Shown here in pieces: positions 1 to 6,036 of a stretch of 11,274 nt of DNA (position 1 is its first letter; each line of letters starts with the position of its first letter). Made by a program: the position numbers and the translations under genes. The notes under the pieces are model-generated. The model was not told where the DNA came from, searched no databases, and was given only the letters and a program-made list of their open reading frames with translations. Source of the DNA: Dehalococcoidia bacterium (lineage in GTDB: Bacteria; Chloroflexota; Dehalococcoidia; UBA2985); NCBI GenBank assembly GCA_030740415.1, contig JASLXI010000008.1, positions 1-11,274 on the forward strand, in the 5' to 3' direction.

Positions 1-1895
1 CCGGATGTGGCGGCGTTGCCGGCTGTGTCAAGTACCTCGCCTACCAACTCGACCTTGGGCTTTGCATCTGTGTCCTGCTCAGCCACTTCCAGGTATACGG
101 CGCTGCCCACGGCGATGCCACCTTGGGCCTTTGCGTTCACTATGACGGACAGGGGCTCGACACCTGCCACTTTGAAGTCGGAGGTGGCTACGCTGTCGTC
201 GTCTATGGATGCGGTGCCGGTGCCCAGGCTGAAGACAAGCCGTACCCACGTCCTCTTATCTGTCTTCTCCTCCTCCAGTCCGGTCCCAGTGGTCACGCCG
301 GGGTTCTTCAGGTACCGACCTGTAGTGGCGCTGGAGACCGCGGGGGCGGCGGTGTCAACGGTGAAGGCGAAGGGGTTGTCAGCCGTGGCAGAGCCATCCG
401 GCGCGGCGCCCCGCGTACCTTCGTTAGTATCGACGGTAGCCGCATCGTCCTCGGTGGGCTCATTACCCACCTTGTCCTTTACTGCGATGAACCAGGTCTT
501 GGCTCCCTCTGAGATGGCTGCGTTGGGGACAAAGGATACCTTGAAGCCATCCAGGACCGGCTGTTGGATTGTGGTACCTGCTACTCCAGCCGGGGGAACC
601 AGGGCTATGCTTCCCGTTGCCACACCAACACCAGGGTCCACAACGTCAGCGATCAAGCTAACCAGGGTGTCATTGGTGAAGAGCTTATCTGTGGGTGTCA
701 CCAGGGTTACGGTGGGGGCTGCCAGGTCGACAGTGGCCGTCTTGGTGACGGTAGCAGAGGGGCTGCTATCGACGTAGGTTGCCGTTAGGGTGTCCCCATC
801 GGCCACTGGCAGCACCTGCAGGAGGAAGTCAGAGGCCTCAGTGGTTGCGACGGGAAGTCCCAGTGCAACGGAGGCAGCCTCAACTCTGATCTGCAGGGCA
901 GCGCCCAGCGCCGAGGTGTTATCGAGCTCATCCACCTGTACATCGCCGTCACCGTCGCCGGTGTTGGCGATCAAGTCGTTGGCGGAATCGGCGGACTCGG
1001 ACTCTATTGTAGCCAGTGTCGCGGCGGTGAAGAGAGCGACTTGGCTTTCGAAGATGCCGCTCGAAGCTGTGGTCTCAACGCCATCTACCTCCCGGTTCTT
1101 GCCTGCGGCTATGGAGGTGTTGGAACTCAGGGTGACGGTGTCGGAATCGGTGTCCTGGACGTCATACACGAAGGATACGACCACACTGTCGGTGTTGGCG
1201 TTGGTTCCATCGATGTCAGAGGTAATGGTTACGGTACCGGTGGCGTTGTCGATTACGCTGATGGATATTTCGCTAGTAGCGGTTGCGACGGTAGCGCCAA
1301 ACTTGACCGTAGATCCAAACAATCGCACCGGAGTATTAGCAGGGGTGGTCTGATCATATTCGCTAGTCTCGTAGTTGAAGACCACGTTGTCTGTGCCGAG
1401 TGCGGGAGCGGCTGCGAAGGTGACGGATGGTCCTGCGAAGTCGACCGTGTAGTCGGTAGTAGCGATAGTCACGCCGCTCACGACTACTTCTACGTCGGCG
1501 TCCTCAAGAACACCATCCTCATCGGCATCTCTGGGCGTCTTACTGAGAACGAAGAGTACAGGCCCGCCTCCGTCATGCTTATCGGTCTTGTCTGCCTCGC
1601 CAGCCAGCACGGCACCTGCGAACTGGCCTGCTTGCGCGTCACCGTTCAATTTGAACGGGTTGGTATTGCCAGCTGCAGCTCCGGACAGGAGGATGGATGC
1701 CGTGCCTGTCCTGCCGCTACTTATATCGCTGTCGTTCACAGATACCGTGACGATATTGAACGTTGCCTTATCGGAATAAAAGGTCTCGTCAAGGGCCACC
1801 GTTCCGGTGGCTGCCCCGGCAGGACCTATGGGCAGCATCGCTATGAGAAGCGAGAGAGCTGCCAGGATTACGATAAATCTACTTTTGGTCTTCAC
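1..1895 (-). CDS. Secreted Ig-like repeat surface protein (S-layer-like), C-terminus cut by window edge
   Basis: An open frame of 631 codons with no stop runs from a GTG at 1893-1895 off the left edge. The start is well fixed: an in-frame TAA directly precedes the GTG, and an AAGGGGGG ribosome site lies about 5 nt upstream. Residues 1-29 form a Sec signal peptide (basic MKTKSR, hydrophobic core, cleavage near AGAA). The rest is acidic, rich in Thr/Val/Ala/Asp, almost Cys-free and beta-prone. Two segments carry the 'D-x-A-A-P-x-V' opening typical of bacterial Ig-like domains (about 390-396 and 514-520). Segments at about 30-100 and 180-290 share a 'DSD...G(I/Q)F(E/A)' style unit. Two EF-hand-like calcium loops are visible: D123-A-D125-E-D127-G-V-L...D134, and D314-G-D316-G-D318...D325. 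It has its own promoters and leader and no neighbour in the same direction. A cell-surface or S-layer structural role is inferred; no enzyme domain is visible in this part. Confidence 0.85.
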   Translation of the reverse strand, partial: MKTKSRFIVILAALSLLIAMLPIGPAGAATGTVALDETFYSDKATFNIVTVSVNDSDISSGRTGTASILLSGAAAGNTNPFKLNGDAQAGQFAGAVLAGEADKTDKHDGGGPVLFVLSKTPRDADEDGVLEDADVEVVVSGVTIATTDYTVDFAGPSVTFAAAPALGTDNVVFNYETSEYDQTTPANTPVRLFGSTVKFGATVATATSEISISVIDNATGTVTITSDIDGTNANTDSVVVSFVYDVQDTDSDTVTLSSNTSIAAGKNREVDGVETTASSGIFESQVALFTAATLATIESESADSANDLIANTGDGDGDVQVDELDNTSALGAALQIRVEAASVALGLPVATTEASDFLLQVLPVADGDTLTATYVDSSPSATVTKTATVDLAAPTVTLVTPTDKLFTNDTLVSLIADVVDPGVGVATGSIALVPPAGVAGTTIQQPVLDGFKVSFVPNAAISEGAKTWFIAVKDKVGNEPTEDDAATVDTNEGTRGAAPDGSATADNPFAFTVDTAAPAVSSATTGRYLKNPGVTTGTGLEEEKTDKRTWVRLVFSLGTGTASIDDDSVATSDFKVAGVEPLSVIVNAKAQGGIAVGSAVYLEVAEQDTDAKPKVELVGEVLDTAGNAATS

Positions 1896-1962
1896 TTAAC
1901 CCCCCTTGTTGACCCGATTCTTGATGCGGGCTCTTCAAAATTTGTCGACCACTTCACATGTC

Positions 1963-1995
1963 TTATGCCCGGGACGTATAAACCTCCGGGCATAA
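1963..1995 (-). promoter_or_regulatory. Hairpin in the 5' leader of the surface protein
   Basis: Perfect 10-bp inverted repeat TTATGCCCGG / CCGGGCATAA with a 13-nt loop. It lies 68 nt upstream of the GTG at 1895 and downstream of the promoter at 2071-2099, so it should sit in the untranslated leader (about 170 nt). No T tract follows it in the direction of transcription, so it is not an ordinary terminator. A role in mRNA stability or translational control is inferred. Confidence 0.55.
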
Positions 1996-2070
1996 AGATA
2001 GGACCTGCTCTTGATGGATATCTGGATAAGTGCATATACTCCGTTCCTTTCGCGGTCAAACCCAACAGCT

Positions 2071-2099
2071 TTTTTACACTATCAGTGTAGCTTTGTCAA
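2071..2099 (-). promoter_or_regulatory. Sigma70-like promoter P2 with overlapping operator-like palindrome
   Basis: Read leftward: TTGACA (2094-2099), 17-nt spacer, TAAAAA (2071-2076). The -35 is a perfect consensus and the -10 is weak. The palindrome TACACT-N3-AGTGTA (2075-2089) fills most of the spacer and overlaps the -10, a position typical of a repressor site. It drives the surface protein gene with a leader of about 170 nt. The pattern is seen; use and regulation are inferred. Confidence 0.5.
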
Positions 2100-2190
2100 C
2101 CCCTATGTGTGAGACTTCCGCGGAAAGAGCCTTGTATCCCTTTTCGCAGTGCCCCTCTGTTAAGTCCAACAGGGGCAGGGGCGTCTCCAT
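2074..2190 (-). CDS. Possible small protein or leader peptide of 38 residues
   Basis: From the ATG at 2188-2190, 38 codons run to a TAA at 2074-2076, beginning METPLPLLDL and ending DKATLIV. Support comes from a near-consensus promoter at 2236-2264, which would give a leader of about 39 nt starting with a hairpin (GTGCT-AGAA-AGCAC, 2212-2225). Codon use and amino-acid make-up look ordinary. Against it: the only purine-rich site, AGGAA, sits too close to the ATG, and the product matches no family I recognise. The stop codon falls in the -10 region of the next promoter. A second hairpin (2151-2176, CCCC/GGGG plus TGTT/AACA arms) lies inside it. It could instead be part of a non-coding leader or small RNA. 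Confidence 0.3.
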   Translation of the reverse strand: METPLPLLDLTEGHCEKGYKALSAEVSHIGVDKATLIV

Positions 2191-2235
2191 TTCCTGGCTA
2201 CGCATGCGGTTGTGCTAGAAAGCACGATGCAAAAA

Positions 2236-2264
2236 AATATAAGGTAAATACATTCCCTTGTCAA
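2236..2264 (-). promoter_or_regulatory. Strong sigma70-like promoter P1
   Basis: Read leftward: TTGACA (2259-2264), 17-nt spacer, TATATT (2236-2241), followed by an A/T-rich run of seven T on the transcribed side. This is the closest match to consensus in the left part of the window. Transcription would begin near 2229 and run through the 38-codon ORF toward the surface protein gene. Confidence 0.6.
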
Positions 2265-2349
2265 TGTCCTTTGCCCCCTCTTCAGGCGGAGTGCAAAGGG
2301 AGTGTCGGAGCACTATCGGTGAATTGCGGTCGAGGTGAGGCCCTTTGAT

Positions 2350-2415
2350 CCTTTGGCAAGCTCCAAGCTCAGGGTGAGTGGGTCTTTACTCCACTAGCTC
2401 AGGGAGTTCAGGGTG
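2350..2415. repeat. Degenerate REP-like palindromic repeat
   Basis: The segment carries CTTTGGCAAGCTC then GCTCAGGGTGAG, and about 25 bp further AGCTCAGGG and TTCAGGGTG. On the other strand these read CACCCTGAGCTTG and CACCCTGAACTCCCTGAGCT. They resemble the common bacterial intergenic palindrome CCCTGAGCTTG(T/C)CGAAGGG, whose chance translation gives 'HPEL' peptides. A translated RHPELPELVE is seen here at the end of a leftward frame. Resemblance is from memory of the motif, and the copies are imperfect. Confidence 0.4.
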
Positions 2416-3039
2416 TCGGGCAGGTTCCGAGCGATGCAGGTTGAGGATGGAGGCGTCCCGTTCTGCATAAGGACCTGCCCCGGACCCGCGGAGGTCCATG
2501 ACAAACTCCGGAAAGTCCTTTGGAGAGTTGGTCTCGCAGCTCAGGCCACAGGAGTATGTGGTGGTTATCTTGGCGGAGGGATACTTGTGCCCCACTCGAA
2601 AGCGGTCCTCCACCACACGCTGACGGTCATTGGCGAAGAATTGTTACCAGCAGTGGGTCTTTGCAGTCTTTACAAAGGAATAGACGAAGAGGTATTTTCG
2701 ACCTACCCCTGGCGTATGGTAGGGGTGGTTTCTTCCTTGCCAGGGTGACGTTGTGGACCCATATAGGGGGAGTGTCTGGGCATGGCCAGGGAGGATTGGG
2801 GTTACTCCAGGCCCCAAGATACCTTTCCCTTCCATGGAAGGAAGTCGCAGTCGCCGCGTATGCCGACCAGGTTTTAGGACAGTATAGAGGCGTCGGAGGA
2901 GGACTCGTCCAAGGTGGCAGTGCACTCCTGCTTGCGCTCTTCTCTCTCTTGGGGTGGAAGCTTGGGGTGGAAGCCACCTCCACTGGGGGTCGAGCTTGTA
3001 GAAGTCGTATTTGACGAACTGGCTACGTTGTTCTTCCAC
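2386..3039 (-). other. Gene-free stretch; possible decayed leftward reading frame
   Basis: Between P1 and cofE (2265-3125) I find no gene I would defend. One leftward frame is open from an ATG at 3039 to 2386 apart from a TAA at 2644-2646. Its second half (2386-2643) reads like ordinary protein, with stretches such as CGLSCETNSPKDFPEFVMDL. The first half is rich in Arg and Pro and looks less natural. A rightward frame (2413-2748) over the same DNA is also open, so the evidence is ambiguous. The region also holds a 14-bp palindrome, CCTTCCATGGAAGG (2828-2841), and an ACCCCT/AGGGGT inverted repeat near 2704-2725. Decayed gene, repeat-rich spacer or chance frames are all possible. Confidence 0.2.
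2948..2973. repeat. Exact 13-bp tandem duplication
   Basis: CTTGGGGTGGAAG occurs twice head to tail (2948-2960 and 2961-2973). The unit is not a multiple of three, which argues against this stretch being under selection as coding DNA. It is probably a replication-slippage product. Confidence 0.8.
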
Positions 3040-3063
3040 AAATTACCTCTGGGCAATTATAAT
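3034..3063 (+). promoter_or_regulatory. Probable promoter of cofE
   Basis: A perfect TATAAT (3058-3063) lies about 60 nt before the cofE start. The best -35 is TTCCAC (3034-3039) at 18 nt, which is weak. An inverted repeat TCGAGC-N10-GCTCGA (3063-3084) covers the expected start of transcription and could be an operator or leader stem. Confidence 0.4.
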
Positions 3064-3125
3064 CGAGCAGTAATGATCGCTCGACTTCCTTCATTTCTTA
3101 TATTCATTCTTACTAGGGTTAGCGC

Positions 3126-3890
3126 ATGACGGCGATACCTCAGCTCAGTATTATAGGAGTAACTGGTATTCCTGAGGTGAACAAGGGGGACGACCTAGCC
3201 CCCTTGTTATTCGAGGCCGCGCAGGCCCAGGGGACTCCTCTTGAGGCGGACGATATTGTTGTGGTTACTCAGAAGATAGTGTCCAAGGCGGAAGGGGCTG
3301 TTGTTGACCTTAGAGATGTGAAGCCGTCGTCCCTGGCAGAGGAGTTTGCCCGACAGTACGAGAAGGACCCGCGTCTGGTGGAGGTTGTGCTCCGGGAGAC
3401 CAGGAGGATTGTGCGGATGGACCGGGGCGTTCTGATAGTGGAGACCAAACATGGTTTCATCTGCGCCAACGCCGGCGTCGATGCCTCAAACGTCCCCGGG
3501 GAAGAGATGGTCTCATTGCTGCCCGAGGACCCGGATGGGTCTGCCCGTTGCATAAGGGATGGGCTCATGGCACGGACCGGATTTTCCGTTGCCGTGATCA
3601 TATCGGACACCTTTGGGAGACCATGGAGGATGGGCAGCACGGATGTGGCGTTAGGCGTGGCTGGGATGAACCCCCTGATGGACTACAGAGGTCAGACAGA
3701 TCCATATGGCTACTCCCTGAGGGTCAGCGTGGCGGCCATAGCAGACCAGATCGCTTCGGCGGCGGAGCTGGCAGCGGGGAAAGTGAGCCTTGTACCGGTG
3801 GTGATAGCCCGTGGATGCAATTATTCGCGAGATGATGAAGCCCACGCCAAGTCTCTATTACGAGAGGCGTCCATGGATCTGTTCCGTTGA
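3126..3890 (+). CDS. cofE: Coenzyme F420-0:L-glutamate ligase (CofE / FbiB N-terminal type)
   Basis: This cytoplasmic enzyme adds gamma-linked glutamates to F420-0 using GTP, the last step of coenzyme F420 synthesis. The 254-residue product has the usual length of stand-alone CofE. Family segments in order are VVTQKIVSKAEG (46-57), HGFICANAGVDASN (108-121), ISDTFGRPWRMGSTDVALG (158-176) and a C-terminal AIADQIASAAELAAGK stretch followed by PVVIARG. The nitroreductase-like C-terminal domain of mycobacterial FbiB is absent. The ATG at 3126 has AGGG seven nt upstream. The gene appears to stand alone; the neighbours are not F420 genes, so the rest of the pathway must be elsewhere. It implies that the organism makes F420 for flavin-like hydride transfer enzymes. 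Confidence 0.93.
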   Translation: MTAIPQLSIIGVTGIPEVNKGDDLAPLLFEAAQAQGTPLEADDIVVVTQKIVSKAEGAVVDLRDVKPSSLAEEFARQYEKDPRLVEVVLRETRRIVRMDRGVLIVETKHGFICANAGVDASNVPGEEMVSLLPEDPDGSARCIRDGLMARTGFSVAVIISDTFGRPWRMGSTDVALGVAGMNPLMDYRGQTDPYGYSLRVSVAAIADQIASAAELAAGKVSLVPVVIARGCNYSRDDEAHAKSLLREASMDLFR

Positions 3891-3942
3891 TATGTGTGGG
3901 CCTGGTTCAGACAGATGTGGAACGTCCCTGGTGGCATAGGCC

Positions 3943-3971
3943 TTGACGCTCAATTGCCGCTATGCTAGTAT
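3943..3971 (+). promoter_or_regulatory. Sigma70-like promoter of the Fe-S carrier relative
   Basis: TTGACG (3943-3948), 17-nt spacer, TAGTAT (3966-3971), about 70 nt before the GTG start at 4042. The spacing is ideal and each hexamer is close to consensus. It separates this gene from cofE, whose stop lies 52 nt upstream of the -35. Confidence 0.6.
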
Positions 3972-4041
3972 GCCAATCGGTTCGGCTCATAAGTGCACGG
4001 AAAACGTTTTGGCTTAATGCCCCAGTCTGAAAGGAGCATCT

Positions 4042-4425
4042 GTGATTAACATCAGTCCCTTGGCCGTCGAGAAGTTGAAGGATATTCTGGTGGAGCAAGG
4101 AGAGGAAGGCTCTTCTTTGCGGGTTATCCTGATGCCCGGTGCTAATGGAGGAGCCCAGTATATGCTGGCACTGGAGCAAGAAGCCAAGTCGGATGACACG
4201 GTGGTGCAGACTGATGGTGTGAGCATACTCATAGACCAGGATAGCGCCCCTCTTATGGAGGGTGCAGAGATAGACTACATGGATGGGTTGATGAGGAGTG
4301 GGTTCGTAATTAACAATCCCAATATACAGTCTGGTGGATGCGCTTGCGGCGGCGAGGGGTGTGGCGGAGGTGGCGGGGGCTGCGGTGGTGGCGGCGAGGG
4401 TGGGTGCGCTTGCGGTGGGCATTAG
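4042..4425 (+). CDS. HesB/IscA-type (A-type carrier) Fe-S protein, first cysteine missing, Gly/Cys-rich tail
   Basis: A-type carriers (IscA, ErpA, SufA) hold an Fe-S cluster or iron and pass it to target proteins, using one Cys after the third strand and a C-terminal Cys-x-Cys. The 127-residue product has the family fold pattern: ISPLAVEKLKDIL (4-16), RVILMPGANGGAQYML (27-42), and DGLMRSGFVINNPN (81-94) just before CAC (100-102). The first family Cys, normally in a GCSG motif, is replaced: the aligned residues are G33-A34-N35-G36. The tail after 98 is almost only Gly with Cys at 100, 102, 107, 114, 122 and 124, ending in His127. Translation starts at GTG 4042, with AAGGAG five nt upstream. 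Family membership is solid; standard carrier function is doubtful, and a metal-binding or cluster-storage variant is an inference. It forms a single-gene unit between a promoter and a hairpin. Confidence 0.82.
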   Translation: MINISPLAVEKLKDILVEQGEEGSSLRVILMPGANGGAQYMLALEQEAKSDDTVVQTDGVSILIDQDSAPLMEGAEIDYMDGLMRSGFVINNPNIQSGGCACGGEGCGGGGGGCGGGGEGGCACGGH

Positions 4426-4446
4426 GCCGCTCATTGCAGAGTGCCC

Positions 4447-4469
4447 GCTAAATAGCAACGCTATTTAGC
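4447..4469 (+). terminator. Perfect hairpin after the Fe-S gene
   Basis: A 10-bp perfect stem GCTAAATAGC / GCTATTTAGC with a 3-nt loop (AAC), 21 nt after the stop codon. The stem is A/T-rich and no T tract follows, so it is a weak intrinsic terminator at best. mRNA 3'-end protection is an alternative. Confidence 0.4.
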
Positions 4470-4498
4470 CTACCACAAAGCTAATTCGCTAGCCCAGG

Positions 4499-4527
4499 CC
4501 CGCTGTACCCAATGTGGCTTCAGCGGG
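4499..4527 (+). terminator. Second hairpin in the Fe-S gene / speD spacer
   Basis: Stem CCCGCTG / CAGCGGG (7 bp) with a 15-nt loop, followed by TTCTGTGTGTCTG, which is T-rich but broken. It could end transcription before the speD promoter. The rest of the 256-bp spacer shows only that promoter. Confidence 0.35.
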
Positions 4528-4618
4528 TTCTGTGTGTCTGGCAAGTTTGGCTGTCTCCAATAAAGAGGGGCCACGGGAATAACTGTGGGGTAGTTGATCA
4601 ATGATGACATTGTCGCTC

Positions 4619-4646
4619 TTGATTAACCGAACGGAATAGGTATAAT
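4619..4646 (+). promoter_or_regulatory. Sigma70-like promoter of speD-speE
   Basis: TTGATT (4619-4624), 16-nt spacer, perfect TATAAT (4641-4646). The leader to the TTG start at 4682 would be about 30 nt. Confidence 0.65.
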
Positions 4647-4681
4647 GGGCCTTTGCAAATTTTACACAGGAGGGCGGGTGA

Positions 4682-5056
4682 TTGAATGCACTAGGTACAC
4701 ATCTTTTGTTGGAGCTAAAAGACTGTAACCGGAACCTTTTAGACGACCTGCCCTATATCAGGCACGCACTTCTGGAGGCGGCTGAGAAGACGGGCGCAAC
4801 GATCATAGGTGAGTCCTTTCATCAATTCAGTCCCCAGGGCGTGACTGGAGTGGTTGCCATAGCTGAGTCTCACCTCTGCATACACACCTGGCCGGAGTTT
4901 GGATACGCCGCTGTCGACATTTTTACCTGTGGCGAGGGATTCAAGCCCCGTGAAGCGGCAAAGATGGTGGTCAAGAGTCTGGAGAGCGAAGAGCACTCGA
5001 TTACTGAGATTGAGCGCGGCGTGCTTCTGGAGCTAGCGGTGGTATCTGCCGGCTAG
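4682..5056 (+). CDS. speD: S-adenosylmethionine decarboxylase proenzyme (class 1B)
   Basis: It decarboxylates AdoMet to give the aminopropyl donor for spermidine synthesis. The proenzyme cuts itself at a Glu-Ser bond, and the serine becomes the pyruvoyl cofactor. The 124-residue product matches the short bacterial/archaeal class. The motif ESHLCIHTWPEFGYAA places Ser63 as the pyruvoyl precursor, His68 as the processing residue and Cys83 (in DIFTCGE) as the catalytic acid, the same numbering as in the Thermotoga maritima enzyme. An N-terminal LGTHLLLEL segment and GATIIGESFHQF also fit. The start is a TTG at 4682, chosen because GGAGGG sits 7 nt upstream and the family N-terminus begins here. 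speE follows after 17 nt, so the two are almost certainly co-transcribed. Confidence 0.95.
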   Translation: MNALGTHLLLELKDCNRNLLDDLPYIRHALLEAAEKTGATIIGESFHQFSPQGVTGVVAIAESHLCIHTWPEFGYAAVDIFTCGEGFKPREAAKMVVKSLESEEHSITEIERGVLLELAVVSAG

Positions 5057-5073
5057 TAGCCTTTGCAGGGAAA

Positions 5074-5988
5074 ATGGACGAGAGCAACTCTAGTTGGTTC
5101 AAGGAATACCTTACTCCATCTCTAGTGCAGTTCGTGGAGGTCCGTGAGATCATATTCTCAGGCAAGACCCGCTTCCAGCAGGTTGAGGTGGTGGACACCT
5201 TCGACTTTGGTCGCTGCCTGGTATTGGATGGTAAGACACAATCGTCGGAGTCCGACGAGTTTGTGTACCACGAGTCCCTTGTACACCCCGCGCTGATAAC
5301 TCACCCCAACCCTGTATCGGTGTTCATTGCCGGCGGTGGAGAGGGCGCAACACTGCGGGAGGTGCTGGCCCACGACACGGTGAAACGGGCGGTGATGGTG
5401 GACCTGGACGGTGAGGTCGTGGATATCTGCCAACGGTTCTTACCCAATCATCATCGGGGAGCCTTTGATGATCCGCGGGTGGAGCTTTACTTCAGGGACG
5501 CAAAAGAGTACTTGGAGACCACCGAGGATACCTACGACGTTATTATGATCGATTTGCCGGATCCGCAAGAGGCAGGTCCGGCTTCCTTTCTTTATACAAG
5601 GAGCTTCTACGACCTGCTCCGTCGACGTTTGAATTTCGGGGGTTTGATGGCGGTGCAGTCGGAGCCGTGCATGGCGGGTAACTTGGACGCGTTTACGGCC
5701 ATCTCAAACACCCTCGAAAGTGTCTTCCCCGGGGTTTACCCATACCACGCTATGATTCCATCGTTTTCCTTTGACTGGGGCTTCAACCTGGTATCACTGG
5801 GTCCCAGCCCTCTTGACCTGACCGCCCAGGAGGTCGACCGTCGTCTCGCGCAAAGGGGATGCACCTTGCTGGGGTCTTACGATGGCGAGGCGCACCACGG
5901 GCTTTTCGCGCTGTCGAAGAACATCCGCGAGGCCCTTGCGAAGGAGACGCGGGTCATTACCGAGAACGACCCCCTAGTTGTTCCGTAG
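5074..5988 (+). CDS. speE: Polyamine aminopropyltransferase (spermidine synthase)
   Basis: It transfers the aminopropyl group of decarboxylated AdoMet to putrescine or a related amine. The 304-residue cytoplasmic protein has the small N-terminal beta domain (about 10-65) and a Rossmann methyltransferase-like fold. Visible sites are YHE (65-67), the cofactor loop GGGEGATLREVL (87-98), acidic D110 and D112 after the second strand, D142 in FRDAKEYL, and the active-site D160 in DLPDP (160-164), followed by GPASFLYTRSFYDLL. Many spermidine synthases have D-S-S/T-D-P here; D-L-P/T-D-P also occurs in triamine and thermospermine-type enzymes, so the acceptor amine is not settled. ATG 5074 has CAGGG four nt upstream. 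It lies 17 nt after speD. Confidence 0.93.
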   Translation: MDESNSSWFKEYLTPSLVQFVEVREIIFSGKTRFQQVEVVDTFDFGRCLVLDGKTQSSESDEFVYHESLVHPALITHPNPVSVFIAGGGEGATLREVLAHDTVKRAVMVDLDGEVVDICQRFLPNHHRGAFDDPRVELYFRDAKEYLETTEDTYDVIMIDLPDPQEAGPASFLYTRSFYDLLRRRLNFGGLMAVQSEPCMAGNLDAFTAISNTLESVFPGVYPYHAMIPSFSFDWGFNLVSLGPSPLDLTAQEVDRRLAQRGCTLLGSYDGEAHHGLFALSKNIREALAKETRVITENDPLVVP

Positions 5989-6036
5989 GCAGGGTAGGGC
6001 CGCACCCACAATTGGCTGGCCCGGGTGGCTGGCGCT

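Noticed and set aside
1896..2084. Leftward frame of about 60 codons whose TGA overlaps the GTG start of the surface protein
   Set aside because: It has no good start codon or ribosome site, its product looks unnatural, and it covers the leader hairpin.
7..2090. Several long rightward frames, including one of 349 codons
   Set aside because: They lie antisense to the surface protein gene, which has a signal peptide, ribosome site and calcium loops. The rightward products are low-complexity and have no domains.
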